Positions 54,652 through 63,423 of a stretch of DNA of 64,000 nt are shown one piece after another (position 1 is the first letter of the stretch; every line of letters starts with the position of its first letter). The notes under the pieces are model-generated. The model did no database searches. It had not been told where the DNA came from and was given only the letters and a program-made list of their open reading frames with translations. Origin of the DNA: SG8-40 sp963792855 (GTDB taxonomy: Bacteria; Pseudomonadota; Gammaproteobacteria; Burkholderiales; Eutrophovitaceae); assembly GCA_963792855.1 (NCBI GenBank), contig CAWBXZ010000001.1:1-64000 (forward strand). Direction: 5' to 3'. The position numbers and the translations under genes were made by a program.

Positions 54652-55400
54652 ATGGAACATTACACTTTGGGCTACGATGCATCAGCGCTGGCTTTCGTGT
54701 CGCGTCGCACCCTGCAATCGCATGGCTCTTTTTTCTCGAGCACCTGAAGGAGGGCATGCAGGTGCTCGATGTCGGGTGCGGGCCAGGCAGCATCACTGCG
54801 GGGATTGCGGAATGCATCGGCAGCGGCAGCGTGACCGGTGTGGATTTGAGCGAGTCACAGGTGTCGCTGGCGGCGCAAGCGTGCGAGAAGCGCGGGTTAT
54901 CGAACGCGCGCTTTCGGACTGCGAGCGCTTATGAACTGCCGTTCGAAGATGCGCGGTTCGATGCCTTGTTCTCCCACGCGCTGGTCGAGCACCTGAGCGA
55001 GCCGTCTCGCGCGATGCGCGAGTTTTTCAGGGTGCTCAAGCCCGGTGGTGTGATGGGTGTCGTTACCCCCGATTGGGGCGGATTTCTGGTTGGGCCGTCA
55101 TCGCCGGCGCTGGAACGCGCAATCGATGCGTTCAAGGCGCTGCAGACTGCCAACGGGGGTGACGTCGACGTTGGCCACAAACTGTCACAGTACGCGGTCG
55201 ATGCCGGCTTTGCCGACGTGACGCAGCGCGCACGTTACGAAAATTTTGAGCCGGTTTCCATCATTGCCGATTTGTTGTGCGCGCAACTCGAGCGAGCGGG
55301 GCGGGGCGCCCACGCGCAGACGCTGCGCGACTGGGCGTGCGTGCCGCACGCGATGTTCGCCGAAGCATGGGTGGCGTGTGTCGGTTACCGGCCTGTGTGA
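54652..55400 (+). CDS. SAM-dependent methyltransferase, frameshifted near the start
   Basis: The natural N-terminus MEHYTLGYDASALAFVSRRT is in a different frame from the rest; they meet in a run of six T near 54735, so one base has been lost there. The remainder is a Methyltransf_11-type enzyme: MQVLDVGCGPGSITAGIAE (motif I), VTGVDLSESQ (acidic residue), ARFDALFSHALVEHL (motif II) and LKPGGVMGVVTPDWGG (motif III). About 249 residues when repaired. Similar proteins act in ubiquinone or natural-product methylation; the substrate is unknown. Confidence 0.8.
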
Positions 55401-55673
55401 GATCGTCAGCCGATCGGGTGCTTGCGTGGCGGGCCGCAAGAGTGCGACGTGGTCGGAGGGCATTGCGTTTCCCGCAAGGTCGCTTCAGGAGTGAACGGCC
55501 TGGTTCGGTGCGGTGTTAATGCGACGAACCAGGCCGGCTCCTGCTGCCGTCCAAAGCATGATGATTGGCCCGGGGTCTTGGTAAACGGTGCGCCAAAGGC
55601 GGGCGGCGTTTATCGTCGTGTCGGGCCGTGGTTGTCTGATGTGTTGTCCTGAACTGTTCGCGAAGTCCGGTGC

Positions 55674-56189
55674 CTAGCTCGCGCTTGCCCATCCGGTGGT
55701 CGTACCCAGGTCGGCTGCATTGGCCCGGCAACTTCCAGGCAGCATCGAGAGGATGTCTTCGGTATTGGTTGGCGCCGGCCCGCAATCCCATTGTGCAATG
55801 GCGTCCCCGGATTGTACGGGACCAGACCGGTTAACGTCCGGCCACGGGCGCAGGATGATGTGCTGACCATCGACAAGAGAATTGACGTTGCGAATCTCTG
55901 CACGTACCGCGCCCTCATCACTCGTTTCGAGTATTTCAACAAACGATGTCAGCGCGGTACCTGCCTTGGATTCGCACACCCAATCACCGCCCGTCGGAAG
56001 GCTGGACGCGGATTGCACTGTTTCGGAAATCGCTGTGCGGCACGAGCTGAGTGCGAGTACGACCTCGCCGATCTTGGCACGGGCGGTGTAGTTCTGATAG
56101 GCCGGTAGTGAGACCGAGGAAAGAATGCCGATGATCGCGACAACTATCATCAGTTCAAGCAGGGTGAATCCGGAGTTGTTGTATTTCAT
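55674..56189 (-). CDS. Type IV major pilin-like protein
   Basis: A 171-residue prepilin with a short basic leader (MKYNNSG) and the cleavage/methylation site G-F followed by TLLELMIVVAIIGIL, including the essential Glu5. YQNYTARAKIGEVVLALSSC begins the globular domain, which has four Cys, allowing the usual C-terminal disulfide. It resembles PilA/PilE of gammaproteobacteria. AGGAGCACG precedes the ATG. A sigma54-like promoter lies ~85 bases upstream. No other pil genes are present, as is common for pilA. Role: twitching, adhesion and DNA uptake. Confidence 0.9.
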   Translation of the reverse strand: MKYNNSGFTLLELMIVVAIIGILSSVSLPAYQNYTARAKIGEVVLALSSCRTAISETVQSASSLPTGGDWVCESKAGTALTSFVEILETSDEGAVRAEIRNVNSLVDGQHIILRPWPDVNRSGPVQSGDAIAQWDCGPAPTNTEDILSMLPGSCRANAADLGTTTGWASAS

Positions 56190-56271
56190 TTTCGTGCTCC
56201 TCGCTGGCGGATTGGTTATGTCAGATTCTCTTTACGGAAGCTTTGGCGCCGTGCGGCGCGTGCGATCTATC

Positions 56272-56287
56272 TGCACCTAATATGCCC
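56272..56287 (-). promoter_or_regulatory. Sigma54-type promoter candidate for the pilin gene
   Basis: On the minus strand GGGCATATTAGGTGCA has GG and GC separated by ten bases, with GGCA and TGCA matching the -24/-12 consensus except for a few positions. It lies ~85 bases before the pilin start. pilA is sigma54-dependent in several relatives, which raises the prior. Confidence 0.45.
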
Positions 56288-56692
56288 GCGCGGGGAAAAT
56301 TTTCTTAAACAGCGAGTTAACCCCGTTATCTCGTCGCCCTTTGGTAAGAAGGCGTCGTTCGGGAGCGACGATTGGAGTTGTTGGTCGTCTCTCAGAGACG
56401 CTCTGAAGCAAAGGCGCGCGCCCTCCGTCTTGCGCGGAAGAGCTTGCGTCGGCACTGAATTCAGAAACGGTACGGGCGTGCCGGTTTGCGGGTCAGCAAC
56501 GGCGAAGTTGCATGCCTCTGACAGGCTGCGAGGAACAGCACCGTCAGAAACGCAGCTTCAGACCAGGCGGTTTCCGGATCTATTGACGTGTCGTTTTACC
56601 CGGCGGCATCAGGCCCACGTCCCGCGCTGACCGGGGCTGTGGGTCTGACGCCGTTTTCTGCAGGCCTTGCTACCGGATGAGAGACGCCCGGG
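56288..56692. other. Intergenic, no gene seen
   Basis: About 400 bases between the pilin promoter region and the PepSY gene. A CGTCGTTCGGGAGCGACG inverted repeat occurs around 56353-56370. No coding sequence is supported. Confidence 0.45.
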
Positions 56693-57214
56693 TCAATCTC
56701 CGATTTCGTAAATATCCGATTCGATCTCTGTGACCTGCCCGCTCATCGCATCGACTTCCACGTCCAGTTCCTTGCCGTCGGGCGTAATGACTTCGAACTC
56801 ATAGGACATCGCGCCTGCAGACGTTGTTTCCAGGTCCATGCCGTCAATGCGACCCGGGACCCTTTCCAGAGCAGCCTTGCGTGCCTGGGCCGGCGTTACC
56901 GCGGCTTTTTCGAGGAAGGCGTCGAGGTCCATGTTGTCGTTCTCCCACTCGACTTCAACGATCTTTCCCGTCATGGCGTCGCATTCGACCTCAGTCTCGC
57001 GGCCATCGGCAGTCATGATTTCAAATTCATAGTGAGGCACGCCGTTTTCGAGCGTCATTTCAAGTTCCTTGACTTCGCCGGGGTGCATTGCCAGCGCGGC
57101 GCCCAGACATGTCTCCATCGACACTTTCGTTTTTGGCATGCCTTCCATTGCCATCGCCGGGGCAACTGCGAGCATTGCCGCAGCACTTGCCATCAAACAG
57201 CCAAGCCGCTTCAT
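56693..57214 (-). CDS. Exported PepSY-domain protein (two domains)
   Basis: A 173-residue precursor with a signal peptide (ASAAAMLAVAPAMA) and two PepSY domains of about 60 residues each: one from SMETCLGAALAMHPGEVKELEM to MTGKIVEVEW, the second from TPAQARKAALERVPGRIDG to AMSGQVTEIESDI. The mature protein is very acidic. PepSY proteins inhibit peptidases or bind metal and redox partners in the periplasm; two-component copper or iron responsive genes often accompany them, but none is visible here. Intact. Confidence 0.85.
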   Translation of the reverse strand: MKRLGCLMASAAAMLAVAPAMAMEGMPKTKVSMETCLGAALAMHPGEVKELEMTLENGVPHYEFEIMTADGRETEVECDAMTGKIVEVEWENDNMDLDAFLEKAAVTPAQARKAALERVPGRIDGMDLETTSAGAMSYEFEVITPDGKELDVEVDAMSGQVTEIESDIYEIGD

Positions 57215-57718
57215 TCAAGATCTCCTGTTGTTGTTTCGGGAAACTGCATACATGCGTGAGTACACTCTGATTGTCCATTTTGCAGAGAGTTCCTTTGTGA
57301 TGATGACCGGGGAATCCGGGCAGGGCGTGGTAACAGCGCGCAAACGGAAAAACCGGCAAATAGCATGGTCATGACTGCGTGGACAACACGCGACGCGACC
57401 CGGGCGCGCCCAAACAGGTTATGCGCGCCGCATGGGATGCCCGGACGGGGAGGGTCATCCCATGCGTGTGGGTACGGAAACGGAAGAACCCGTTTGCTCG
57501 ATGCCAGTCAATTGCGTTGCGCCGGCACATGGTTGAGCTTCAAAGCCTTTGAGGGTATGAGAGGCAGGTTTCTGTGGCGTTGCCGTTTCGTTCCGCTTTA
57601 TGCCGCTGTTTGCGCTTTCCTGTATGGCGGCGATCGATTACCGATGCGGGTTTCAGTCAATCGGCCACAAGATGATATGGAATTCCATGACAGACCATGT
57701 ATAGATAGGAGTGTTTCC

Positions 57719-58468
57719 ATGGTATCTCTGAGCAAACGGCAAGAGGAAATGTGCGCTAACAGCAAGTGGGACTTTTCGGACCTGAAGGCGCTTTTTATTA
57801 ACTGCACACTCAAGCGATCGCCGGAGCGTTCCCACACGCAAGGGCTTATTGATATCTCGAAGGCGATTCTGGAGAAGAACGGCGTGCGCGTTGATGTCAT
57901 ACGTGCCGTAGATCATGACATCGCGTATGGCGTCTGGCCCGACATGACCAAACATGGCTGGGAAAACGACGGCTGGCCCCGAATTCTCGAGAAAGTCATG
58001 GATGCCGGGATACTGGTTATTACGTCGCCGATCTGGCTGGGCGAAAAGTCATCGGTGTGCACCAAGGTCATTGAGCGCCTGTATGCGTCGTCCGGAGAAT
58101 TGAATCGGCAAGGCCAGTACGCGTACTACGGGCGCGTCGGTGGCTGCCTGATCACCGGCAACGAAGACGGAGCAAAACATTGCTCGATGAATATCCTCTA
58201 TTCGTTACAGCATCTTGGCTACGTGATTCCGCCGCAGGCGGATGCGGGCTGGCTTGGGGAGGCTGGTCCGGGACCTTCCTACCTGGACGAGAATTCGGGT
58301 GGTCCCGAAAACGATTTCACCAATCGCAATACGACGTTCATGACATGGAATCTGCTGCACATGGCACGCATGATCAAGGATGCAGGGGGTATTCCGGCGC
58401 ACGGCAACCAGCGGTCCGAATGGGACGCGGGCTGCCGGTTTGATTTTCCCAATCCGGAGTATCGCTAG
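57719..58468 (+). CDS. Flavodoxin-like NAD(P)H-dependent FMN reductase
   Basis: A 249-residue flavodoxin-fold protein. LKALFINCTLKRSPERSHTQG is the phosphate-binding loop for FMN, VDAGILVITSPIWLGEKSSVC is the second flavin-binding region and YYGRVGGCLITGNEDGAKHCSMNILYSL the third. It is close to the iron-sulfur flavoprotein/WrbA-like reductases, but without the Cys cluster motif. The start at 57719 is preceded by AGGAG eight bases upstream; the frame extends further upstream without similarity. Quinone or chromate reduction are possible roles. Monocistronic. Confidence 0.82.
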   Translation: MVSLSKRQEEMCANSKWDFSDLKALFINCTLKRSPERSHTQGLIDISKAILEKNGVRVDVIRAVDHDIAYGVWPDMTKHGWENDGWPRILEKVMDAGILVITSPIWLGEKSSVCTKVIERLYASSGELNRQGQYAYYGRVGGCLITGNEDGAKHCSMNILYSLQHLGYVIPPQADAGWLGEAGPGPSYLDENSGGPENDFTNRNTTFMTWNLLHMARMIKDAGGIPAHGNQRSEWDAGCRFDFPNPEYR

Positions 58469-58520
58469 CGGTCTCGCTCGTTTGCCGGAGCAATCGGCGT
58501 CGAGCAGTGGATAAAATAGA

Positions 58521-58554
58521 AGGCGCCATCAGGCGATCGTGCCTGATGACCCCT
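58521..58554 (-). terminator. Terminator-like hairpin of copy 4
   Basis: GGTCATCAGGC / GCCTGATGGC pair, followed by TTCTATTTTA, a poorer T run than in copy 2. The same two upstream hairpins as in copy 2 lie at 58572-58640. Confidence 0.65.
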
Positions 58555-58645
58555 GTGGTCGTTCGGGAGGAGGCGGGCTGATCAGAATCGTCTGATCAGA
58601 CCGGGTTGACCGGATCGAACCGACCCGGTCAACCGGTGCGGCAAC

Positions 58646-58900
58646 TCAGTTGTGCGTGACCGAGTTGATGTCGCTGAAGCGGTAGTTGCCGGCCGATTTG
58701 GCGAACGGCTTCGCTTCTTTCGAGGCACCCTTCTGGGTCACCGCGCTCAGGTCGCTCCAGGCAGGCTGCGATCCGCCAACCTGGCTTTGCTTGCTGGTGA
58801 TCGAACCGTGGGTCACGTCCGAGATGTCGTTAACCGCGGCAACGGCGTTGAAAGAAAAACCGAGGACGGCGGCGGCGATAACAGTCTTGATCATGTTCAT
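58646..58900 (-). CDS. Small exported repeat protein, family member 4
   Basis: An 84-residue precursor identical in protein sequence to members 2 and 3, encoded on the opposite strand 20 kb from the nearest copy. A silent difference from copy 2 lies in the CTCGAAAGAAGC stretch. Leader (58957-58982 conserved block), ribosome-binding site and downstream hairpins are present, so it should be expressed as an independent unit. Zero amino-acid change among three copies against a diverged first copy implies very recent copying or selection for identical product and dosage. Confidence 0.85.
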   Translation of the reverse strand: MNMIKTVIAAAVLGFSFNAVAAVNDISDVTHGSITSKQSQVGGSQPAWSDLSAVTQKGASKEAKPFAKSAGNYRFSDINSVTHN

Positions 58901-58956
58901 GGTGTTTCTCCTTGAAAAGTGCGTCGGGTTGGTTGTCATCTCGCGTAAACCGTTTA

Positions 58957-58982
58957 ACCGTGCGAGTGGTTACAGATTACGG
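58957..58982 (-). promoter_or_regulatory. Conserved leader block of small-protein gene, copy 4
   Basis: Reverse complement of the CCGTAATCTGTAACCACTCG block found before the other copies, 57 bases upstream of the start codon. Confidence 0.55.
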
Positions 58983-59426
58983 ATGGCGAGCCTCAGGCGC
59001 TGCGAAGCGTGACGCGGCAGAACTGTGCGGTAATGCCATTCGAAAAGTTCTCTCGGCCAAACGGCGCCATGCCGTCGTCTCGCGCAACCTGAACAGGCAG
59101 TTCTCTGGCTGTCCGGAAATGCCGTCTCGATGCAATTGCCAGCCGAAGACATTTGCGCGTGCTTGCAATGTGCCCGCTGCGGCGGTGTCACTCTGGTTTC
59201 CGGCCGGTGGTTTCAAGGGCAGCCTTGGTACGGCGCGCGAGCGAGGCGGGCGAACACCGTATGCGTGGCGCGCATTCCATGACGAAATGACAACCCCGTG
59301 ATTGGCGGGCGTTGCGCGTTGCAGGTGTGCGGGGGGAGGGTGGTTTCAGCCTGTGTGCAGCGTACCGTGGTTCCGCTGACAACGATTTGTCGTGTAAGGT
59401 AGCGTCAGGATATCTGGAGGATAAAA

Positions 59427-59855
59427 ATGGCGCTCAGGATCGCGCTTTTGGCCTTGTTTGCAGTTTCTGTTTTCGGGTGCGCTTCCGGACCGGAGTTTTG
59501 GGAGGTGCAGTCAGCTATTCCGGAGATCGAGGCCGGGAAGGGCCGAATTTATATCTATCGCCCCCAGCGCAGTTTTCTGTACGTGGGTTCGGTCAGCATC
59601 AACGGCGAGGAGATCCGCGTGCCGGACGCCGGCGGTTTGTTGTTTCTGGATCGGGTACCCGACGAATACGAAATCGTCGTCGACAGCATTACTGCCGAGA
59701 AAACGAAACTTCGCCTTGACGCGGGTGAGGAGAAATATGTCCGGATTACCGTGACGACCGAGGGGCACTTTCTTTACACGATCTACCCGAAAATCGAAGA
59801 CGAGGTCACCGCGATCGAAGAGATGCAGGACCTGAACTATATCGATCTGCAATGA
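59427..59855 (+). CDS. DUF2846-type lipoprotein
   Basis: A 142-residue precursor with a lipobox (FAVSVFGCASG). The mature domain (GRIYIYRPQRSFLYVGSVSINGEEI, GLLFLDRVPDEYEIVV, DAGEEKYVRITV) is the beta-sandwich typical of DUF2846 lipoproteins. The C-terminus is acidic. A TCTGGAGGATAAAA ribosome-binding region precedes the ATG. Location: periplasmic face of the inner or outer membrane. Function unknown; in other genomes it is often a single gene. Confidence 0.78.
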   Translation: MALRIALLALFAVSVFGCASGPEFWEVQSAIPEIEAGKGRIYIYRPQRSFLYVGSVSINGEEIRVPDAGGLLFLDRVPDEYEIVVDSITAEKTKLRLDAGEEKYVRITVTTEGHFLYTIYPKIEDEVTAIEEMQDLNYIDLQ

Positions 59856-60035
59856 ACGGTTTGCGCTGACGTGTGCGGAGGCCGGTCCGTATCGTCGAGT
59901 CTGCATTGATTGCCGGGCCGAGCCTTCAGGCGCTGCAAATACTTGGCGGAGCGAGCGCGGCAAATCGCCGGGCTGACGGTGACGGACGGGACGGACGGAA
60001 TGCAGACGTTACATTCGCGCCCGCCATCGCTCAGT

Positions 60036-61694
60036 TCAGGTTTTCTGTTCCGCCGGCTGCGCTGCCGGTGCGAGGTACCACTGATCAGGCGGCACCACTT
60101 TGGGCTGAGCGGAATCGGCTTCGTAATTGGGCGTCATGATCTGCACGCCGTATTCGTTGAATACGTCAAGTACATTGCGGTGCAGGCGAGTGTAAATTTG
60201 CTGCATTTGCTGCGGCTGGTCGCAATAGGCGTTGATTTCGTAGGTCACGCAAAAATCACCCAGTGCCGTTTGCAACACGAAGGGCGGGGGCTCGGGCAGC
60301 AGGCCTTCCGTCCGTTTCGCGGCCTCGATGAGCATTGCCTCGACTTGTCGCCAGGGTGTTTCGTAGCCGATTCCAACCGTAGTGTGGAGAATGATGCCGC
60401 CCTGGCGGGCTCTCGCGCTGTAATTGACGACATTGCTGTTCAAGATGACGGAGCTGGGAATCGTCACTTCCTCATTTTTGGGTGTGCGCAGATGCGTGAG
60501 TTGTTGGCGCATCTCGACCACATCGCCGACAACGTCACCGACCTTGATGCGGTCGCCGATACGGAAGGCGCGCCGGTAAATGAGCATGTATCCGGCAAGG
60601 CTGTTTGCCACGATCGACGACGCGCCGAGTGACATCAGCAATCCCGCGAAAAGCGAAACGCCTTTGAATGCCGCGGAATCCGATCCCGGAATGTACGGAT
60701 AAGCGATGATGAGCGCAAACGCGATCACCAGCATGCGCACCAGCCGATAAGTTGGCCACGCCCACTCCTGCTCAAATCCGGCAGGCCTGATCGTGCCGTA
60801 GGCAATGCCGCTGAACAGGAGCTGCCCCAGACGCAGTACGTAGCGGACGACCAGGAACAGAATCGCGATGAAAACGAGGCCCGGCAAGGCGGATACGATG
60901 CCGCTCCACATGCTTGCCAGTGGGCTGAGGAGCAACGTTGCGGTTGAAACGGCAAACCAGCGTGTCCAGGGAAACAGGCTCAAGACATACTCAACGCTGA
61001 TGAATACAAGCACCAGAACGATCAGTAAGTGCAGAGACCGGAGGCCGCCAAGCCAGGCAAGCTTCAACTCTTCTGCCGACAGCAGCCGGAAAGACCTCGC
61101 TTCGAGTTCTTTCAGGCGCGTCTGCAGGCGCCGCTCCAGGATCCGGTCGATCCATTGAAACAGTCGCCGCAATCCGAAAACCGCTGCGGCGAGGACACTG
61201 AGTGCGACGGCGGCATTCAGACCCTGCGGCAACAGGTAACGGGATGTGCGTTCATGTCGATAACGAGTGATTGCGTTTGCGATGAGGTCGTGCAGTATCT
61301 CGGCCACGACTTGCCGGTTGTTCAATTGCTCGGCTTCGGCATCGACATCGAAAACCGCAATAATATGTTGCTCACCGACGAGAATCCTGGCCCGGTCCGG
61401 TTCCTCGACGATGCGCAGATCCGACACCGGCACAGAAGCGTCGCGGGCGATCGCCTTGATCCTGTCACTGACGATAGCGGCACGTTGCTTTGCCGGGAAA
61501 CTCGAAATGCCGCGCAGCTTGAAAAGCGTATGGCCGTCGACGATCACTGGCGCCATGTCTGTGTTTTCGGCGCGCGGCTTCGTCACCACTTCCTGTGACT
61601 GCGCTAATGCAACGGACATTGTCACCTGGACAGCCACGATCGCAATCAATGCGTTGACCAGGATTCGCCGCTGAAAAAACGATAACCGCTTCAT
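60036..61694 (-). CDS. Large MscS-family mechanosensitive channel
   Basis: A 552-residue protein with an N-terminal signal or first helix (LVNALIAIVAVQVTMSVALA), a ~140-residue periplasmic region (VIVDGHTLFKLRGISSFPAKQ, EEPDRARILVGEQHI), several helices (~165-360) and the MscS core. The pore helix includes GLLMSLGASSIVANSLAGYMLIYRRAFRIGDRIKVGDVVGDV and the C-terminus EINAYCDQPQQMQQIYTRLHRNVLDVFNEYG. This arrangement is that of medium-size YnaI/YbdG-like channels with a periplasmic extension. Start at 61694 by the signal-like N-terminus. Confidence 0.85.
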   Translation of the reverse strand: MKRLSFFQRRILVNALIAIVAVQVTMSVALAQSQEVVTKPRAENTDMAPVIVDGHTLFKLRGISSFPAKQRAAIVSDRIKAIARDASVPVSDLRIVEEPDRARILVGEQHIIAVFDVDAEAEQLNNRQVVAEILHDLIANAITRYRHERTSRYLLPQGLNAAVALSVLAAAVFGLRRLFQWIDRILERRLQTRLKELEARSFRLLSAEELKLAWLGGLRSLHLLIVLVLVFISVEYVLSLFPWTRWFAVSTATLLLSPLASMWSGIVSALPGLVFIAILFLVVRYVLRLGQLLFSGIAYGTIRPAGFEQEWAWPTYRLVRMLVIAFALIIAYPYIPGSDSAAFKGVSLFAGLLMSLGASSIVANSLAGYMLIYRRAFRIGDRIKVGDVVGDVVEMRQQLTHLRTPKNEEVTIPSSVILNSNVVNYSARARQGGIILHTTVGIGYETPWRQVEAMLIEAAKRTEGLLPEPPPFVLQTALGDFCVTYEINAYCDQPQQMQQIYTRLHRNVLDVFNEYGVQIMTPNYEADSAQPKVVPPDQWYLAPAAQPAEQKT

Positions 61695-61829
61695 GATTGT
61701 TCCGTCTCTGTGCTCGTAAACAGGCAGATAAACCGGCGCCACGTGCAAGTGCGCACGCGACTGCGTGCGAAGGACACGCCGGCAGTCATGTGTTGACCCG
61801 GTACCCGTATCGCGCGTGGGAGATGCTCG

Positions 61830-62792
61830 TCAAGCGTCTTTGCCGCTTCTTTGTTTGAACATTTCTGCATCCGCCTGGGCCATCAGGTCGCCGACATCAG
61901 CGTGCCCGGACGCATCGAAGCCGACCTTGCCGAAGCTGAAATCGATGCTGTAACCGCGTTTCGCCTCTTTGTTGTATTTGTCCACGGTGCTGTGCAAGCG
62001 GTCCAGCGCATTTTCCAACTCGCTGTTGCTGACGTTGGTCATCAGCACGGCAAACTCGTCGCCGCCAAGCCGGCCAAGTACGTCTGACTCGCGAAAAGTC
62101 AGCTTGAGCAGCTGGGCAAACGATTTCAGGGCGCGGTCACCCTCGGTAGGGCCAAGACTGTTGTTGATCTGCTTGAACTGGTCGAGGTTGAAATGCAGCA
62201 AGGCAGCGGGTTTCTGGAAACGCCGCGACAATTCCAGGGCATGGCTTGAGAGCGCTTCAAAACCGCGCCGGTTGGACAGCATGGTCAATTCGTCCATGGT
62301 TGCCATCTCGCCCGCCGCCAGTTCCCGTTCCGCCATGTGTGCCAGATCTCGCAGCAACGCCATGTCTGCTTCAGTGAAGTTGCGCGGCTGGCGGTCCATC
62401 AGACTGAGTGTTCCAAGTGCACTGCCGTCGGCCGCCTTGAGCGGGCATCCGGCATAGAAGCGGATTTTCGGTCCGGCGATGACAACCGGGTTATCGTTGA
62501 AGCGTTCGTCGCGCGCGGTATCAGGTACCAGGAAGATGTCTTCACCCAGGATGGCGTGAGCGCAGAACGATGTATCGCGAGGCATCTCGGACGTATCCAG
62601 CCCATAGGACGACTTGAACCACAGGCGATTCTCGTCGACCAGGCCGACCAGCGCGACCGGAACATCGAACAGCTTCGCGGCAATCCGGGTCAGGCGGTCG
62701 AAGCGCTCTTCTGCAGGGGTATCCAGTATCTTGAGCGACTGAAGCGTATCGATACGGGTGTCTTCGTCTGCGGGTCTCGCGGCTGCTTGCAT
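61830..62792 (-). CDS. GAF–GGDEF diguanylate cyclase
   Basis: A 320-residue cytoplasmic protein. An N-terminal GAF domain (residues ~20-155; ALVGLVDENRLWFKSSYGL, RDTSFCAHAILGEDIFLVPD, FYAGCPLKAADGSALGTLSLMD) belongs to the phytochrome-like/FhlA-type sensors common in front of GGDEF. The GGDEF domain follows with MDELTMLSNRRGF and the active site GGDEF at ~243-247. No I-site RxxD is obvious before it. It should synthesise cyclic di-GMP according to a small ligand or redox state. It follows the MscS gene in the opposite order on the same strand, with about 135 bases between. Confidence 0.9.
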   Translation of the reverse strand: MQAAARPADEDTRIDTLQSLKILDTPAEERFDRLTRIAAKLFDVPVALVGLVDENRLWFKSSYGLDTSEMPRDTSFCAHAILGEDIFLVPDTARDERFNDNPVVIAGPKIRFYAGCPLKAADGSALGTLSLMDRQPRNFTEADMALLRDLAHMAERELAAGEMATMDELTMLSNRRGFEALSSHALELSRRFQKPAALLHFNLDQFKQINNSLGPTEGDRALKSFAQLLKLTFRESDVLGRLGGDEFAVLMTNVSNSELENALDRLHSTVDKYNKEAKRGYSIDFSFGKVGFDASGHADVGDLMAQADAEMFKQRSGKDA

Positions 62793-63423
62793 GCGGTTCC
62801 TTGAAAGTCAATTGAATTCTGCGAATGGCTACAGTGCCTGCCGCTGCCGTCACGGTCCGCAATGTCCCGGCAAGCCTGACAACTGTAGCAGTTTACCCCG
62901 GGCGGTGACGAGCAGATGCGAAGCTTGCCAAACGCCGCGCCTGCGGGTAACGGGCCATGCTGAACGGCTGTCGAGGGAAGTATAACGTGAGGCCGAAGCC
63001 TTCCTCGAAAAGCATGGTCAATGCGATGGCCTGATTATCTGACCTTTACAGTCGACGCCGCAGGCAGGCTGCTGGCCAGGTGTCCGTTGCAGATATCGGC
63101 CGTCGATGCGGGTGGATGCCGGTCTCGACCGGCAAGTCGGCGTGCGGTAGCGGGCAGCCGTGCGCGCAAGGCCGGGGAGACGATTCGATCGCACGCTGCC
63201 ATGGCAGGACGGCAGATTTTGTACCCGCGTGCATCAGCGGCGCTATTGCATATCGCGCCGTGAAAAACGCCAAGGCCTTGATGCCCGGGATATGCCACTG
63301 GTTGTGACGGGTGAGACGGCACGGGCAGGAACCGGTGTCACTTCGCGCCGCCTTGCAACCCGCTCGCTATCGCCGGGGGTGGCGCTTCAAGCGCGCACCC
63401 GTGAAATACCGGCGTGGCCCTAG
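62793..63423. other. Intergenic, no gene seen
   Basis: About 630 GC-rich bases between the GGDEF gene and the usher. Overlapping short frames occur on both strands, but none has a family signature or ribosome-binding site I can support. Confidence 0.5.

Larger units (their letters stand above)
58521..59044 (-). repeat. Small-protein cassette, copy 4 (inverted, long)
   Basis: Shares its downstream hairpins and terminator stem with copy 2, but its upstream GCGCCTGAGGCTCGCCATCC variant with copy 3, so its flanks are a mosaic of the other two. Similarity to copy 2 begins at ATGGCATTACCGCACAG on the minus strand. Confidence 0.8.
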
